DNA of 64,000 nucleotides, from positions 81,357 through 145,356 of the forward strand of contig JAWPGT010000058.1 of the NCBI GenBank assembly GCA_034638255.1, written 5' to 3'. The notes beneath the pieces were generated by a model. It saw only the letters and a list, made by a program, of their open reading frames with translations, had not been told where the DNA came from and made no database searches. Shown piece by piece: positions 46,218-58,154 of the stretch. Numbering within the stretch: the stretch's first letter is position 1; each line of letters begins with the position of its first letter. Both the position numbers and the translations under genes were made by a program. Source of the stretch: Coprinus comatus. Its lineage: Eukaryota; Basidiomycota; Agaricomycetes; Agaricales; Agaricaceae.

Positions 46218-46729
46218 GATTTTGGTTTAGAAAGAAAGAGGTTGGAAACGGAACCATACATAGGAGTAGCTTAGGCGGTACATCAGGCCTTCATGATGGT
46301 TCCTGTGCCCAGAGTCACTACGGCCCCATAGATCACACGCCATCAAAATACTCAAACAGAAACAGAACACAAAATGTATGCGAGAGGAAGTTAACAGGAA
46401 GCATGCGATAGATCTGATGTTGCTAAGCATCGAGTGACATATTCCCCAGGAACCAGTGGCCATTACTAGGACACATTACAGTTGTGCAAAAAACACCTGC
46501 CTCTATATAAGTTCCCGTCCACATCATATTCATCACACATACCTCTCACGTAAACATTGGTCCAGACATTCCCTGAGAATTTAGATTAGGAGTTATGAAG
46601 TGACCCAGCATAAGTTTAACAGAACCAACATGCAAATCTATTGTGTTGTAAACTGCTAATCAATACAAAAACGCCTTAGGCTACTAAGTATTTATGAGAT
46701 TTGAATGTATTAAAATCAACAAGGTCCTG
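46218..46729. other. Spacer between two F-box genes
   Basis: It contains a TATATAG-like box on the minus strand near 46503-46510, about 290 bases upstream of the intact F-box gene, and no gene. Confidence 0.4.
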
Positions 46730-48175
46730 TTACTCAGAAATTGTACGAAGTTGAAATACGCCCAATTTAACCAAATATTGTAATTTCTCTTCTAAACCTA
46801 CGAGTTGCGAAGAGAGAGATAAAACAAGTGGTTCCTTAAGTTCTTGGGTCACTGGAAGCAATCGTTCTTGAACCATTTGTTTGATAGCGGAGCGTACACG
46901 TTTAGAGTCTTTATATGGTGCATCTGGCCTACAGAAATCTTCAGGCCCATCGCCTATTGGTTCAATGAACGGAAGGGAGAGAAATGTTGAACTTGGGATA
47001 AGAAGTTTCCAGTGTGGTTGGCGTCGAGAGGGTGTCAAAGCATGTATGAGTGGAAGTATTGCGCGATGGTAACAACGAACGATCAATTTCTTAGTGTCCA
47101 TACCCTCGAACATTTGAGCAAAGTACTCTTCATCCTCCATTTCTTTACCACCATACTCGCCAATATCAGTCCCAATATCTGTCACCGAGAATGTAGATGA
47201 ATTACTGTTGAAGAACATTGGCATCCTGTCAGATTTGGATCTTGCTAAATGAGATGGTCCGAGATTATAGATAAATGCTTCACGAAGCGAAGGTAGACTG
47301 AATTCCTGAAGGACGAACGCATCAAAAGAGAAATAATCCAGGTTAGTGGAAGTGGAATTATCGGACTGTCCTGGAGCACAAACCCAAGTAATCTTTTCGA
47401 GTCGGGGCAAGGTAGGATCAATCGAGTCATCCATTTTAGACTCCGAGCGAAACTCACAATCCCAACACTCCCATGAACGATCACAATGGAATTCAACAAT
47501 AGTATTCCGACATTCAAGAAGCAATCGCATAGAATCTTCGTAAGCTTGAATAACTTCAGATGTGTGATTGTGTTGGTAGAGAGATGTATTGAACTCGCTA
47601 TTTCACCAAAGATATTTAGCTGCTTCAAAGCTGGTGATTCGGGAAGCGACTGGTATGGGTCCAAATTAGTCATAGTTAGAACCTCTAACTGAGGATAAGT
47701 TTGTGGTCTTCCATCCAAACCTCTCCAGCTCAACCTTGAGAGTTTCGGCAAGTATTAACTCTTTGATCCTGGTTGGGTAATATCGAACAGCGGTAGTTAT
47801 AAGTGGATGATAGATCTCCTTTGAACTTGTAGAATGTTGTAAATCCCCAAAGTCCAATGAAAGTGGTAGGTTATTGCCAGTGGCCCTTTCGAAGTAGTAG
47901 CGAAGTACGTATATCATGTTCTTGACTAGATCGTTGCTGGGTCTAGTATAATAATTCAATTGATGAAACTTGAGCGATGTCCAAATCTGAGGAGTTGATT
48001 GAGCAAATTCACGCAAATGACTCAACGGAGATGAAGTGAAGTCTATCGGAGGGGTGTAATTCGGGAATGGACCTTTGAACATGTCCCTGAGAAGGGTGGG
48101 GTGGTGGAATGGAGTCTGGCATGAAGAAAGGAACTGATGAGGTGTACTACGTGTCATACAACTACTTAAATACAC
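46730..48175 (-). pseudogene. F-box/LRR pseudogene lacking its F-box
   Basis: It reads on the minus strand from about 48175 to the stop at 46730. STPQIWTSLKFHQLNYYT, leucine-rich segments and a C-terminal tail (VTQELKEPLVLSLSSQLVG) match the neighbour at 44499-46217. The F-box and coiled coil are missing at the 5' end, and frameshifts occur near 47740 and 47530. Confidence 0.8.
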
Positions 48176-48395
48176 ATTCTAAACAATAAATGAAAGAAAA
48201 AATACAAAAAAGAAAGTGAAGCATCTGACGAACTCAGATGCGTTTTCTTGTAGAAGAGTCACGTGCTTAACACGACTCAACTCGCGTTTCAATTAGTCTC
48301 AGTTTCCTATCTACTGCTATGCGTACTCATACTCGTACCCACAAATCACATTCTCATTAAACCAATTCCTTCACAACATATACCACCAACCTACC
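48176..48395. other. Leader of DIRS/Ngaro element 2
   Basis: Non-coding; probably contains the left terminal repeat of the element. A CATCTGACGAACTCAGATG palindrome near 48223-48241 is visible. Confidence 0.4.
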
Positions 48396-50611
48396 ATGGT
48401 CAACAACAGCAGATCCAACATTTCAACTGACACCGGAACAAGACAAACCAATAATCAAGAGGCTCACATGCAAAGATTCTCCAAGCCTTTGTCTTCCTTA
48501 AACAAGAAACAACTACTCGAGTTGGCGAACTACATCGAACTCCCAGAAGATGAGAACAACCCGAGGCTCACCGTTGTTATCTTAAGAAGAAACATCAAGA
48601 ATTATTTCAACGAAATACCGGAACTTAAGGAGAATCCAATCTACGTTGGACTCTTCCCAAAACCTAGAAGACCTGGTAGGCCAGCATCCAATAGGCCAAG
48701 GGTACCAAGGACAAACAACGCAGAACCCAATCCAAGGAACCAGACACCCCATGATACGCGAAGACCTCCGGCACCAACCATCGACCAAAACGATTCATCT
48801 GAAGAATCCGAATGGGGAGGAATCTCAAGCAGTCCCATCTCAACCCGGTCCAATTCGTCGACGGACTCATCCCCAGAAACACCAGATATACCTCGTCCGA
48901 CAACAGTAGTCAACACAACCCCAAATCCCAGTACTCAACTTCAAGACCAAACTACTACTGGACGACCCATAGCATATCAAGAACCCCAAAACCAAAACTA
49001 GACACAACCACCACAACGACATCGACAACAACAACAACGTTTCGATGTTTCTAACGCGACATCAACCCCGATAAACAACCTAGGGGACCCATTCGCAAGA
49101 CCAAGCAACCTCGGCAATGGCCCCCAACAAGGACCAGCACCAAACACAAACAATTCATCAGGCAGTCAAGCTCACAACTCCGGAAACTCAATTTCCACAA
49201 ACACGAATGGTAAGTCGATGTCTCCTATCCCAACTATCATACATTATACCGGCGCTCGTACGGGGGTATGCCAATTTGTCTACGGACCTTTGCCCACGGG
49301 CAATACTTTGTCATGCAGTATTTCATGTACTCAACCCACGGGCCACGATTTACTATCACATATACATATTTTACTGCATACGAGCAGAATACGTCCCAGA
49401 TAGGGGACACTTAAAATCTCCACATGTGATTACACACATACACCCAACCGACTGGGTCCATCTTCCCTTACGAGGGTCACCGAGCCCGAACAAGGTCATA
49501 CCCCCATTTCAAACATAAACCAATTCCGAGAGAATCAAACTTACAAATTACCCATAAATAAATAGATGTCTCCCTCTCCGACGTCAACAACAATGAACAC
49601 ATTGTCACCCAACGCGATCAAAGAGGTTACATCGAATTCACAACCGGACAACAATGTGACGAAGCACCCATAGAAATCCCAGACAATATTTGGGCCAGGT
49701 TCAGAAAGGGCAGAGGCTGGGAGACGCACATACCTTTGACATATCTGACAGACAGAAGATGTCTCTCCAGGGCCATCAACCACGTTGATAGCCAAGATGT
49801 TCGCATGGATTACAACGGGAATCTTACACTGACGGACAAACCTCTGAACGAGGCAGAAGAGGATAAATTGAATTTCGAGGAATGGCACCAAGCATGGAGC
49901 CGCCTTTTATATATGATAAAATCCATGAACTCCCACAAATTATATACAGCATGGAATGCTCACTTCGAACGAATACTCAATACCAATGACAAATCCCAGA
50001 ACTGGGATATTTGGTTGACTTATGATATTGCTGTCAGAAGACAAAGCCGGCAATACGCCCTAGACCCAGCTGCCCTCCAGGAAAAGATCTGGAAAACTGC
50101 TGAGTCACAGTGTATTTACGCACATTTAGTTAAATCTAATCACCAGCTTAATACTCAGAACCAAAGACCGACATACGACAACCTCCCTTTCCAACACAAC
50201 CAACCCAACAACCACTACAATAACTATAACCCATATCAAGTCGGACCTCCACGTCAACAACAATGATACAACCCTTACCAGCGACAGAGCTCCAATAACT
50301 TTCGGAGGAATCAAGGATCCTCAAACACAAATAACACATGGAAACAACCAAGTCGGTGTTTTCTCTGTGGAGATAAAAACCACCAATCCGTTGTCTGCAC
50401 ATCATCATTCATGGTCAACGGCAACCCAATCCTACTCCCACAAGGACCCAATCCGAGGAGTACCAGGTTCGACAGTGAAGGAAAATTCTATTGCTACAAA
50501 TTCAACGGGGTCGTGGGCTGCCAACAACCACCAGCCCCAAACCATGGAGTTCACCAATGTACACTGTGCCGATCAACCGATCACGGAGCACAATCATGCA
50601 AATCTGTATGA
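48396..50611 (+). CDS. Gag-like protein of DIRS/Ngaro element 2
   Basis: The first part has a SAP-like helix pair (LSSLNKKQLLELANYIELP, RRNIKNYF), then a Pro/Asn-rich region. A GTAAGT...AG intron (49210-49565) joins it in phase to a second exon with a capsid-like helical block (LNFEEWHQAWSRLLYMI). The C-terminus has zinc knuckles CFLCGDKNHQSVVC and CTLCRSTDHGAQSC. Stops at 48999-49001 (TAG) and 50264-50266 (TGA) interrupt the frame. Expression therefore needs readthrough, or the copy is dead. The end overlaps the RT frame by about 245 bases in another frame, suggesting frameshifting. Confidence 0.65.
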
Positions 50612-52271
50612 TTCTCTCCCAGTGATCACCCCACTTGTACATAACGAATGGAAAAATATTTTACAATGCCTCAACCTATTAGACACCTTCCCCGACATCC
50701 CATCCAGCATTGAGTTCGGTTTCGATATGGGAGTTAAAACTCCCATCAATTCAACCTACACTCCGAAAAACCATAAATCAGCCATAGACCACCCCAACAT
50801 CATTGAAAAGTACATCGAAAAAGAACTTACTGCCAGTCATTACAGCGGCCCATACTCAAAATCACAACTCCACCAAAAAATCGGAGAATTCTGCTCATCC
50901 CCTCTCGGAACCGTTCCCAAAGCCAATAGCCAAGACGAATTCAGGGTTATTCAAGATTTCTCATTCCCACGAAATGATAGAGAAATTAAGTCAGTGAATG
51001 AAGACATAAACCCTGATGAATTCACCTGTAATTGGGGCTCATTCACCAAAGTCTACAAATTGGTAGAAACAGCTCCACCGGGAACCCAAGCCGCGACAAT
51101 GGACGTAGACGCAGCCTTCCGGTGTTGCCCAATTTCACCAGCTCAACAGAGATACTTCATCGTTTCCTGGAACGAAAAGTTCTACATCGATCATTGTGCC
51201 CCATTCGGGGCAAGCAGTTCTGGAGGCGTTTTCGGGAGATTAGCGGATGCAATGTCCGAAATCATTCGAAGACATACAAACTCACCTTGTGAAAACTGGG
51301 TAGACGATTTCTTGTTCTTAAGATACCTAATGGAAAAACTCGGAAACTCCTCACCAGAACCAAAGTCATACACATATGATCTCGACCTCATAGAGAAGAT
51401 TGCAGCACCACTTGGATGGCCATGGAAACCATCCAAGACAGTCCCATTTGCATCTGTCTTTCGCTACCTAGGTTTCCTATGGGACCTTGAAGCCAAAACC
51501 GTTAGCATCCCAGAGGACAAACGAGAGAAATACTTAAGAAGGTTATCATCCTGGCCAAGCTCCTTAAACAAATTCACAAAACGCGAAGCTGAAACACTAC
51601 TTGGCACCTTAGTACACTGCTCCCTCGCACTCCCCGATGGCAGATCTCGTTTACCCACATTATCAAAATTCGTACACTCTTTCAAGAGTTTGTCACCCTT
51701 CGCTAGGAGATTTCCAAATGCAACCATCAGGAGCGACATAATCTGGTGGATAAACAACTTACAAGATAGCACCTGCTCCTCCAAAATCATCCCACCACCC
51801 CCACCATGTCTAATTGAATTCTGGGTAGATGCATCCACATCATGGGGAATCGGTGTGATATTCGGAAATGAATGGAAATCCTGGAAGTTAAAGAAAGGCT
51901 GGGACAACCACCCAGAACACACAATCGGATGGGCTGAAATCATAGCAATCGAGTGCGGTCTCCGCCTAGCAGTACACAAAAGATTCGACAACACTCACTT
52001 TGTTTTGAAATCGGACAACACGGGCGTTATCGATGCGATCAACAACGGAAAATCCCGCAGTCATGAACAGAATGTCATCCTACAACACATCACAACACTG
52101 CTTCGGGTCAATTCCCTATGGTTGACCTCAGTGTATGTTCAATCCAAAGACAACTTAGCAGATAGACCCTCTAGAGGTCTAATCCCAGACTCCTTTACTC
52201 ACTGCACGAATTCTTTCACCATAACCCCCTTCCTTAGTCCATATCTCATCGACGACGATTTCATTACATAA
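50367..52271 (+). CDS. Reverse transcriptase-RNase H of DIRS/Ngaro element 2
   Basis: A 634-residue open frame; the true start may be an inner Met near 50544. RT motifs: SPLGTVPKANSQDEFRVIQD, ATMDVDAAFRCCPI (first Asp), PFGASSSGGVFGRLADAM, and NWVDDFLFLRYL (catalytic WVDD). The RNase H domain follows with FWVDASTSWGIGVIF, IGWAEIIAIECGLR, LKSDNTGVIDAINNG and the closing KDNLADRPSRG, giving the acidic catalytic set. It copies the element RNA to DNA. All catalytic residues look intact. Confidence 0.9.
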   Translation: MEIKTTNPLSAHHHSWSTATQSYSHKDPIRGVPGSTVKENSIATNSTGSWAANNHQPQTMEFTNVHCADQPITEHNHANLYDSLPVITPLVHNEWKNILQCLNLLDTFPDIPSSIEFGFDMGVKTPINSTYTPKNHKSAIDHPNIIEKYIEKELTASHYSGPYSKSQLHQKIGEFCSSPLGTVPKANSQDEFRVIQDFSFPRNDREIKSVNEDINPDEFTCNWGSFTKVYKLVETAPPGTQAATMDVDAAFRCCPISPAQQRYFIVSWNEKFYIDHCAPFGASSSGGVFGRLADAMSEIIRRHTNSPCENWVDDFLFLRYLMEKLGNSSPEPKSYTYDLDLIEKIAAPLGWPWKPSKTVPFASVFRYLGFLWDLEAKTVSIPEDKREKYLRRLSSWPSSLNKFTKREAETLLGTLVHCSLALPDGRSRLPTLSKFVHSFKSLSPFARRFPNATIRSDIIWWINNLQDSTCSSKIIPPPPPCLIEFWVDASTSWGIGVIFGNEWKSWKLKKGWDNHPEHTIGWAEIIAIECGLRLAVHKRFDNTHFVLKSDNTGVIDAINNGKSRSHEQNVILQHITTLLRVNSLWLTSVYVQSKDNLADRPSRGLIPDSFTHCTNSFTITPFLSPYLIDDDFIT

Positions 52272-52352
52272 TTTACCTTCCCACGATGCATTTGACATAC
52301 ACGTAGCATCACAGAGTAGTTCCAACTTAGATACCATCCACAATAAATAGTA

Positions 52353-53441
52353 ATGCCCCCCTTCTTACCACGTTTTATCCCATCCCCTCAATTCCTACAA
52401 ACCAATAATGCCCATAACGAGAGGCCAATCATCCCACTACGACCATCCTCCTTAGTAGGCCCCGAAGACTTCAACACCGAAACCGATATGAACATTGTCA
52501 AAGCCTTAAAATCTAGTTGGGCTACTTCTACAACAAATGGCTACAGACGTTCAATTCAAAAATTCCACCAATTCTGCGACACCCATGGTATTCCCCCAGA
52601 GAAACAGACACCATCATCCGAATATTTATTATGTGCCTTTGCCACCGAGTCTCTGGGTTCCCTTTCTGCAACAGCGGTTAACAGCCGGATTTCCGCCATG
52701 AGAGCTTGGCACACCTTCAATGACTGGCACTGGTACAGTGGCGCTAGATTAAAGCAAGTCTTACGAGGATGTAAAAACCTTGCACCCAGAGACAATGCCC
52801 ACATATGGAAGAGACATGTCACACTCGATGCCCTCAAATCACTAGCAAAACATTTACACACGAATAACAGTGAAGATGCAGCCATATTGGCTTGTGCATG
52901 TACAGCTTTCTGGGCTCAATGTAGACTTGGCGAACTATTACCAACATCCGGCCAAGATTTATCAACAACCGAACGCCCATCAAAAAATGACATTGAATCA
53001 CTAACTTCACCTTCAAAAATGTCATGGAATCTCTTCATTCCCAAGACCAAGACTGATAGGAAAGGACAGATGGTAGTTCTATCAAAACAAATCTACTCAC
53101 CAGAAACCGACCCGATCCAGACAATGAAATCCTTCCTAGACAAAACAGCCAATATGCAAAGATCATCCCCACTATTCTCGTTCATGCGGGGAGGCCAAGT
53201 TTTGACACTCACTAAACACAGATTCATCAAAAGATGTAACGAGATCTGGAAAAAAACTGGCCACAAAAACTGCACCGGACACTCCTTCAGGATCGGAGGA
53301 ACAACACAACTCCTCTTATCCGGTGTCCCTCCAGATGTAGTCAAAACGACAGGACGTTGGTCGTCAGATGCCTTCTTAAAATATTGGAGATCAGTGTTAA
53401 AACAAGAGCGTAGCATGTATGCTAAGGTAGGTACGACTTAG
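52353..53441 (+). CDS. Tyrosine recombinase of DIRS/Ngaro element 2
   Basis: A 362-residue open frame. The N-terminal SAM-like domain (SSWATSTTNGYRRSIQKFHQ) binds DNA. The catalytic domain has CRLGELLPTSG with the first Arg (about 190), GHSFRIGGTTQLL with the H-x-x-R pair (about 309-312) and GRWSSDAFLKYWRSV with the nucleophile Tyr (about 343). It joins the circular cDNA to the genome without target duplication. It is intact. Confidence 0.9.
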   Translation: MPPFLPRFIPSPQFLQTNNAHNERPIIPLRPSSLVGPEDFNTETDMNIVKALKSSWATSTTNGYRRSIQKFHQFCDTHGIPPEKQTPSSEYLLCAFATESLGSLSATAVNSRISAMRAWHTFNDWHWYSGARLKQVLRGCKNLAPRDNAHIWKRHVTLDALKSLAKHLHTNNSEDAAILACACTAFWAQCRLGELLPTSGQDLSTTERPSKNDIESLTSPSKMSWNLFIPKTKTDRKGQMVVLSKQIYSPETDPIQTMKSFLDKTANMQRSSPLFSFMRGGQVLTLTKHRFIKRCNEIWKKTGHKNCTGHSFRIGGTTQLLLSGVPPDVVKTTGRWSSDAFLKYWRSVLKQERSMYAKVGTT

Positions 53442-53457
53442 ACTTACTGAGGGTGGT

Positions 53458-53612
53458 TGTTGAGGTAGAAAAGAACTTAAGTATATAATGCAACTACTAC
53501 AGGGTTTATATACGTTAATGCAATGGTCCGTGCGAGAACATATTTGAGTCACATGTTCATCTAGCGTAATGCCATTAGAGAATGTCATTGTAGAACTAAT
53601 AATAGTTCAACA
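53458..53612 (-). repeat. Short 3' LTR of the minus-strand copia element
   Basis: 155 bases bounded by TGTTGA and TCAACA, perfect terminal inverted hexamers, directly after the polypurine tract on the minus strand. Confidence 0.75.
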
Positions 53613-53648
53613 CTCCCCTGAATTCGAACATGGCAGCTTAGAAGCGCC

Positions 53649-56600
53649 CTATGTTGAGGACATATTATTTGAGCGCTTGGCAGTGCTATATGTAGGATTA
53701 GAAAACTCCAACCCGTAATAGTTATCACGGAAGTATTCAAACTTCACACGTCCGAGATTCTTCGTGAGAAGATCAGCAGGGTTCTCAGTACCTGGGATAA
53801 AATAGAGCTGAACCTTCTTTTCATCAATTACTTGACGAATGAAGTGGAAAATGATGTCTATGTGTTTTGATCTCTTTTCGACGGCAGGGTTTTGCGCGAT
53901 AAAGAGAGAGCCCATATTGTCTCCACAAATATCCATTTGTTCATTGTTATGCAAACCAAGTTCAGTCATTAGGCTTCTGATCCAGATAGACTGACGACTA
54001 CAATCGGAAATAGCCATGTACTTAGCCTCTGTGGACGATAACGCGATAGTCTTCTGTGATCGACTAACCCAGGCTACCGGGCAGGATGCAACAGTGGACA
54101 GATAACCAGTTTGGGATCTTCGAGTAGAAGGATCACTAGCCCAATCAGAATCACTGTAAGCAATGAAGCCCTCATTATCAGAACCATTAAGCGTCATTCG
54201 GTATTCCCGAGTCGCTAGTAGGTATCTGCAAATGTAGAGAGCTCTACGCAAATGTTCTTCCGTAGGGTTATGAGAATGTTGACTAAGCTTAGTCACAGCG
54301 AACGAAATGTCCGGACGCGTGCCAATAGCAATGTACAACAGTGATCCGATCACCTGTTGGTACCTAGAATGGATGGAGGAGTTGATCGGTTTGTCGTTAG
54401 GAACTGGATAGTACCCTTCTGGCAGCGGAGTTCGCGCCGGTTTGGTATCACGGTCTGAGCCAGTGATTTTAAACCTTTCCAGGATCTTTTCTAAATAAGC
54501 ACATTGATCTAGATAGATCTTTCGATTTGCTCGATCTCTCCTGATGCGCATACCGAGAAATTCTTTGACTTCTCCAAGGTCGCGGCATTCCCACTTTTTC
54601 ATGAACTCTCCTTTAAGCTTTTTGAGCAAGGCGGAGTCATTTCCCATAAAAAGTACGTTGTCAACATACACGACAGCAATGACAAACTTGCCATCTTTTT
54701 GACGATAAATATATATACCGGCATCGGATTCACATCGCTTGAAGCCTAGTTTGTTCATGGAAGATGCCATCTCCTTCCACCAGGCCAAGCCGGCTTGTTT
54801 AAGGCTGTACAATGCACGTCGTAACCTCCACACCATATGTTCCTTGCCCTTAAGTTTGAAACCTTCGGGTTGATCCATATAGATTTCCTCATCCAGTTTG
54901 CCATAGAGATATGCTGTCTTTACATCAACAGACTCAATGTCCCAGTCTTCAAGGGCGGCTAACCTGAGCAGGATTCGAGCGGACTCATATCGTACTACTG
55001 GAGAAAATAATTCATCAAAATCGATGCCCTCGACTTGAGAAAATCCTTTAGCAACTAGTCTAGCACGTTTGCGACCGTCACTCTTTTCATTAAAGACCCA
55101 TCTATTTTTTACGGTTTTCCTTCCTTCTGGAAGTTTCACCAACTCGTAAACTTCTCGCTTTTTAAGCGCTGCTAGTTCTTCGAGACAAGCTTCGTGCCAG
55201 TGTTTACGTTCCTCCGGATTCAATTTTACAAGATCACGGAATTGCTCAGGAACTGTAGTTGAACTCGCTTTTGCCAATAAAAATTTCATCAATTCTAATC
55301 CCCCTTCCTTAGTTATCCGTTGAATCTTGCAATCTGCATCTTCTTCCATTGCGTCAGGGTTTTGTTCCCTCGCATATCCCCTTGAGGCATCCTCGTGTTG
55401 TCTGCGTATTTCATCATGACGTTCTCGGATTTCCTCGGGTGGAATTGGACGTGGATCTGCTTTGGGGCGATCTCGTTGATTACGGATTCTAAAATCGTGT
55501 CCACGGAGACGAACTCTCCCCTGAGGTGGTAGAGGTTCATTGTGATTATAGTCTCGTAGGATCTCAGACGGATGTGTTCTCTCCCCATAAACGTTACCTT
55601 CTCTAAACGGAACAAACTTTTCTCGGCCAGAACGGCGAGGTAAAGGTTCAACTGGTCTAGCAGGTCGTTCAGGTGATGGAGAAATGGGACGGGTGGAGTC
55701 AGGTCGAGGAGTAGGACTCGGACTCAGGTGACAAATAGGTGATTCGGGATCAGCATATGATAATGCGTCATCATCATCTTCATCAGTGACTTCCTCAACT
55801 GTTGTTTTCCTAGGAGCAGGTTTGCTCGGACCAGGAACAGGAGGTTTTTGAGAAGTAGATGGTCCAGGAATCGGACCTTGCGGTCTAGGCGGTAACGGTG
55901 TTCTATCACTGTCGTCTTGTCGAGATGTGTCCATAGGATCATCAGGATAAAGATCAGGTGTAGTATCCTCATCATCTTCATCAGACGCCAGAGGAGGAGG
56001 ATTTATTTTGGGGTTTTTAGAAGAACCGGAGTCCTTACATTTTTCGTGATCTGGCTTGCATTTGGGATACCAGCCCTCATCGAAAATAGCTGTTTTTGCA
56101 GTATAAATAATGTTTCCCTTTTGATGTCACATGAATGTAAAGTTAGCGCCATTGTAACCAAGGAAGATCATTAATTCAGATCTGGGAGATAATTTGTCAT
56201 CCCTTGATTCCTTTGGAATGAAAACATAAGCTGCACAGCCAAACACGTGAAGCTCAGATAAATCTGGCTTTTTCCCTGTTACCATTTCCATGGGAGTTTT
56301 CCATTCAAGACGTTTGATGGGAGTTCGATTATAACAATGAACTGCCGTGTTAAGGGCAAATTCCCACCAAGAATCTGGTAAGCATGCAGTAAGTCGCATG
56401 GCTTGCGCCTTTTCCTGAAGTGTGCGGTTCAGTCTTTCTGCTCTACCGTTCTGCTGGTGTATATGTGGTGCAGACGTCTCGTGTACTATCCCTTTTGAGT
56501 GAAGGAATTCCTCAAATTGTTTAGAGACATATTCACCACCATTGTCTGTCCGGATTCGCTTAATCGTTTTACCAAATTGTTTTTCCTCAAAGGCACAAAA

Positions 56601-58145
56601 TCTTTCAAGTGCCGCAAAGGCATCAGATTTGGCTCGTAAAAGGAGGATCCAGGCATGGCTAGAATAGTCATTATAGAACGTCATTGCCCACTTGTACTTG
56701 TGATACGAGGCAACGGGGAATTCTAGAAGATCACTGTGGATCAATTCTAAAAATGACTTCGCTCGTGTCGAAGAAGGATGATGTGCATCATCGGACATTT
56801 TGCCACGAGCACAACCATCACATACTTGACGAGAGATAGGAATATCAAACTCGGGTACTTTTTCCGAGTGTTTTGGGAGTTGTCGCAATATTTCCTTTCC
56901 AGGATGCGCCAATCGACAGTGCCAAAGATCATAAACAGAAAGTTTCGATGCGCAATAAGATAGCACCTGGTTTGCAGTATAGTGACGCACCAACCTAGTG
57001 TGAACATGGTGGAGGGCATCTTCCATAACTTTAAATGTTGTGATGCGTGATGCATGCATGAACAATTTTCCGTTTGAACGAAATATGTTGGTTCTCTTTA
57101 AATTTGACTCACTCCTCATTCCTTGCAGCCATAAGGCGCCAGGTGAAATGATTCTAGTGGAGAGAGACTCTAAGTAATAGACCGGATACAGTGGAGTCGT
57201 TCTAGTGACTCCGTCTACTTCGTGTTGGAAGAGAACTTTCCCACGACCTTTTATGGTTATGAGGTTGTTGCTGGCGTCTCTGACACCACCAAATTCTCCA
57301 TTCTCTAACTCGATAAAGTCAGCTATATGCGGTGTGCAATTAAAGCTAGCGCCTGAATCAAGGAGCCAAATAGCAGACTCTCTAGCATAATTAGGTTTAC
57401 TTTTATCTTCACAGAAGTTGCATAAGCAATCATCAAGATGATTCGACGTTTCATCACTATTCTTAGGATCTTTTAAATATTTCGTCGGTAAGACAAAACG
57501 ATCACAAGTAGAAACAGGAGAAGGGATCATATTCAAAACGGGAGTACAAACAGTAGTAGATGTAAAAAGAGAACTCGTAATAGTCCGACTAATGTCCGGC
57601 AGTCCAATATGGCGCTCTAGAACATGGGGTCTGATGGAGCCATTGGTTCGTCTCCCCAAGTTTGTTTGGGGGCATCTCTGTAAGTTCCACTTAGTAATGA
57701 AGAATTCTTGAGAGAAGAAAGGAACGTACTCATTGTACCATCCATCATCGACCTCGTAGTCCACATCTGCGTCGAAGTCCGGATCATTCATATAGGCATC
57801 AGCCTCAGCGATCGCATCGGGAACATCGGAAGGTGGGACATAAGAAGGAGACTGAGATCGACACGTGGGGGACCCAGGCGTAGAAACCGAAGACGAATCA
57901 ACTTCCTCTTCAGGAAGGATTGTAGCAACCATCGCATCAAGGGATGGTGGAGGTGACGGGGGAGAGGGTTCAGCCGGGCCGAAGCCAAGGCGAGCACCCA
58001 TCCTTTCGAAGACCTCTGCCTTCTTTTTCTGGTACCGGGTACGACCGACCAGGTGTCCAACCGGAGGAAGAAGAGTGGCACGAGGAGCAACATAAGGCTC
58101 AACTCCGTGCACGACAACTTCATCAGCAGCCTTTTTCAAGGCCAC
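53649..58145 (-). pseudogene. Copia pol polyprotein with stop and mutated RT active site
   Basis: The frame runs 58145-56130, then TGA (56127-56129), then on to 53649 in the same frame. Protease: AIWLLDSGASFNCTPH. Integrase: zinc domain (HCRLAHPG...CDGCARGK) and the D-D-E core (LIHSDLLEF, TFYNDYSSH, RTDNGGEYVSKQFEEF). A low-complexity acidic linker (SDEDDEDTTPD, EEVTDEDDDD) follows. RT: WDIESVDVKTAYLYGKLDEE and VYVDNVLFMGN, in which the second Asp of the usual YVDD is Asn. RNase H: AYSDSDWASDPSTRRSQTGY and ALSSTEAKYMA, ending with NPADLLTKNLGR. Confidence 0.9.
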
Positions 58146-58154
58146 TGCCTTGAG

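Larger units (their letters stand above)
48396..53441 (+). mobile_element. DIRS/Ngaro-like retrotransposon 2
   Basis: It codes, in order, a gag-like protein (48396-50611, spliced), RT-RNase H (50367-52271) and tyrosine recombinase (52353-53441). There is no protease, DDE integrase or methyltransferase. This is the Ngaro-type set. RT and recombinase frames are intact, while the gag frame has two stops. The 3' end runs into the copia LTR at 53458, so the right terminal repeats are displaced or lost. It is only distantly related to element 1, so at least two lineages exist in this genome. Confidence 0.9.
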
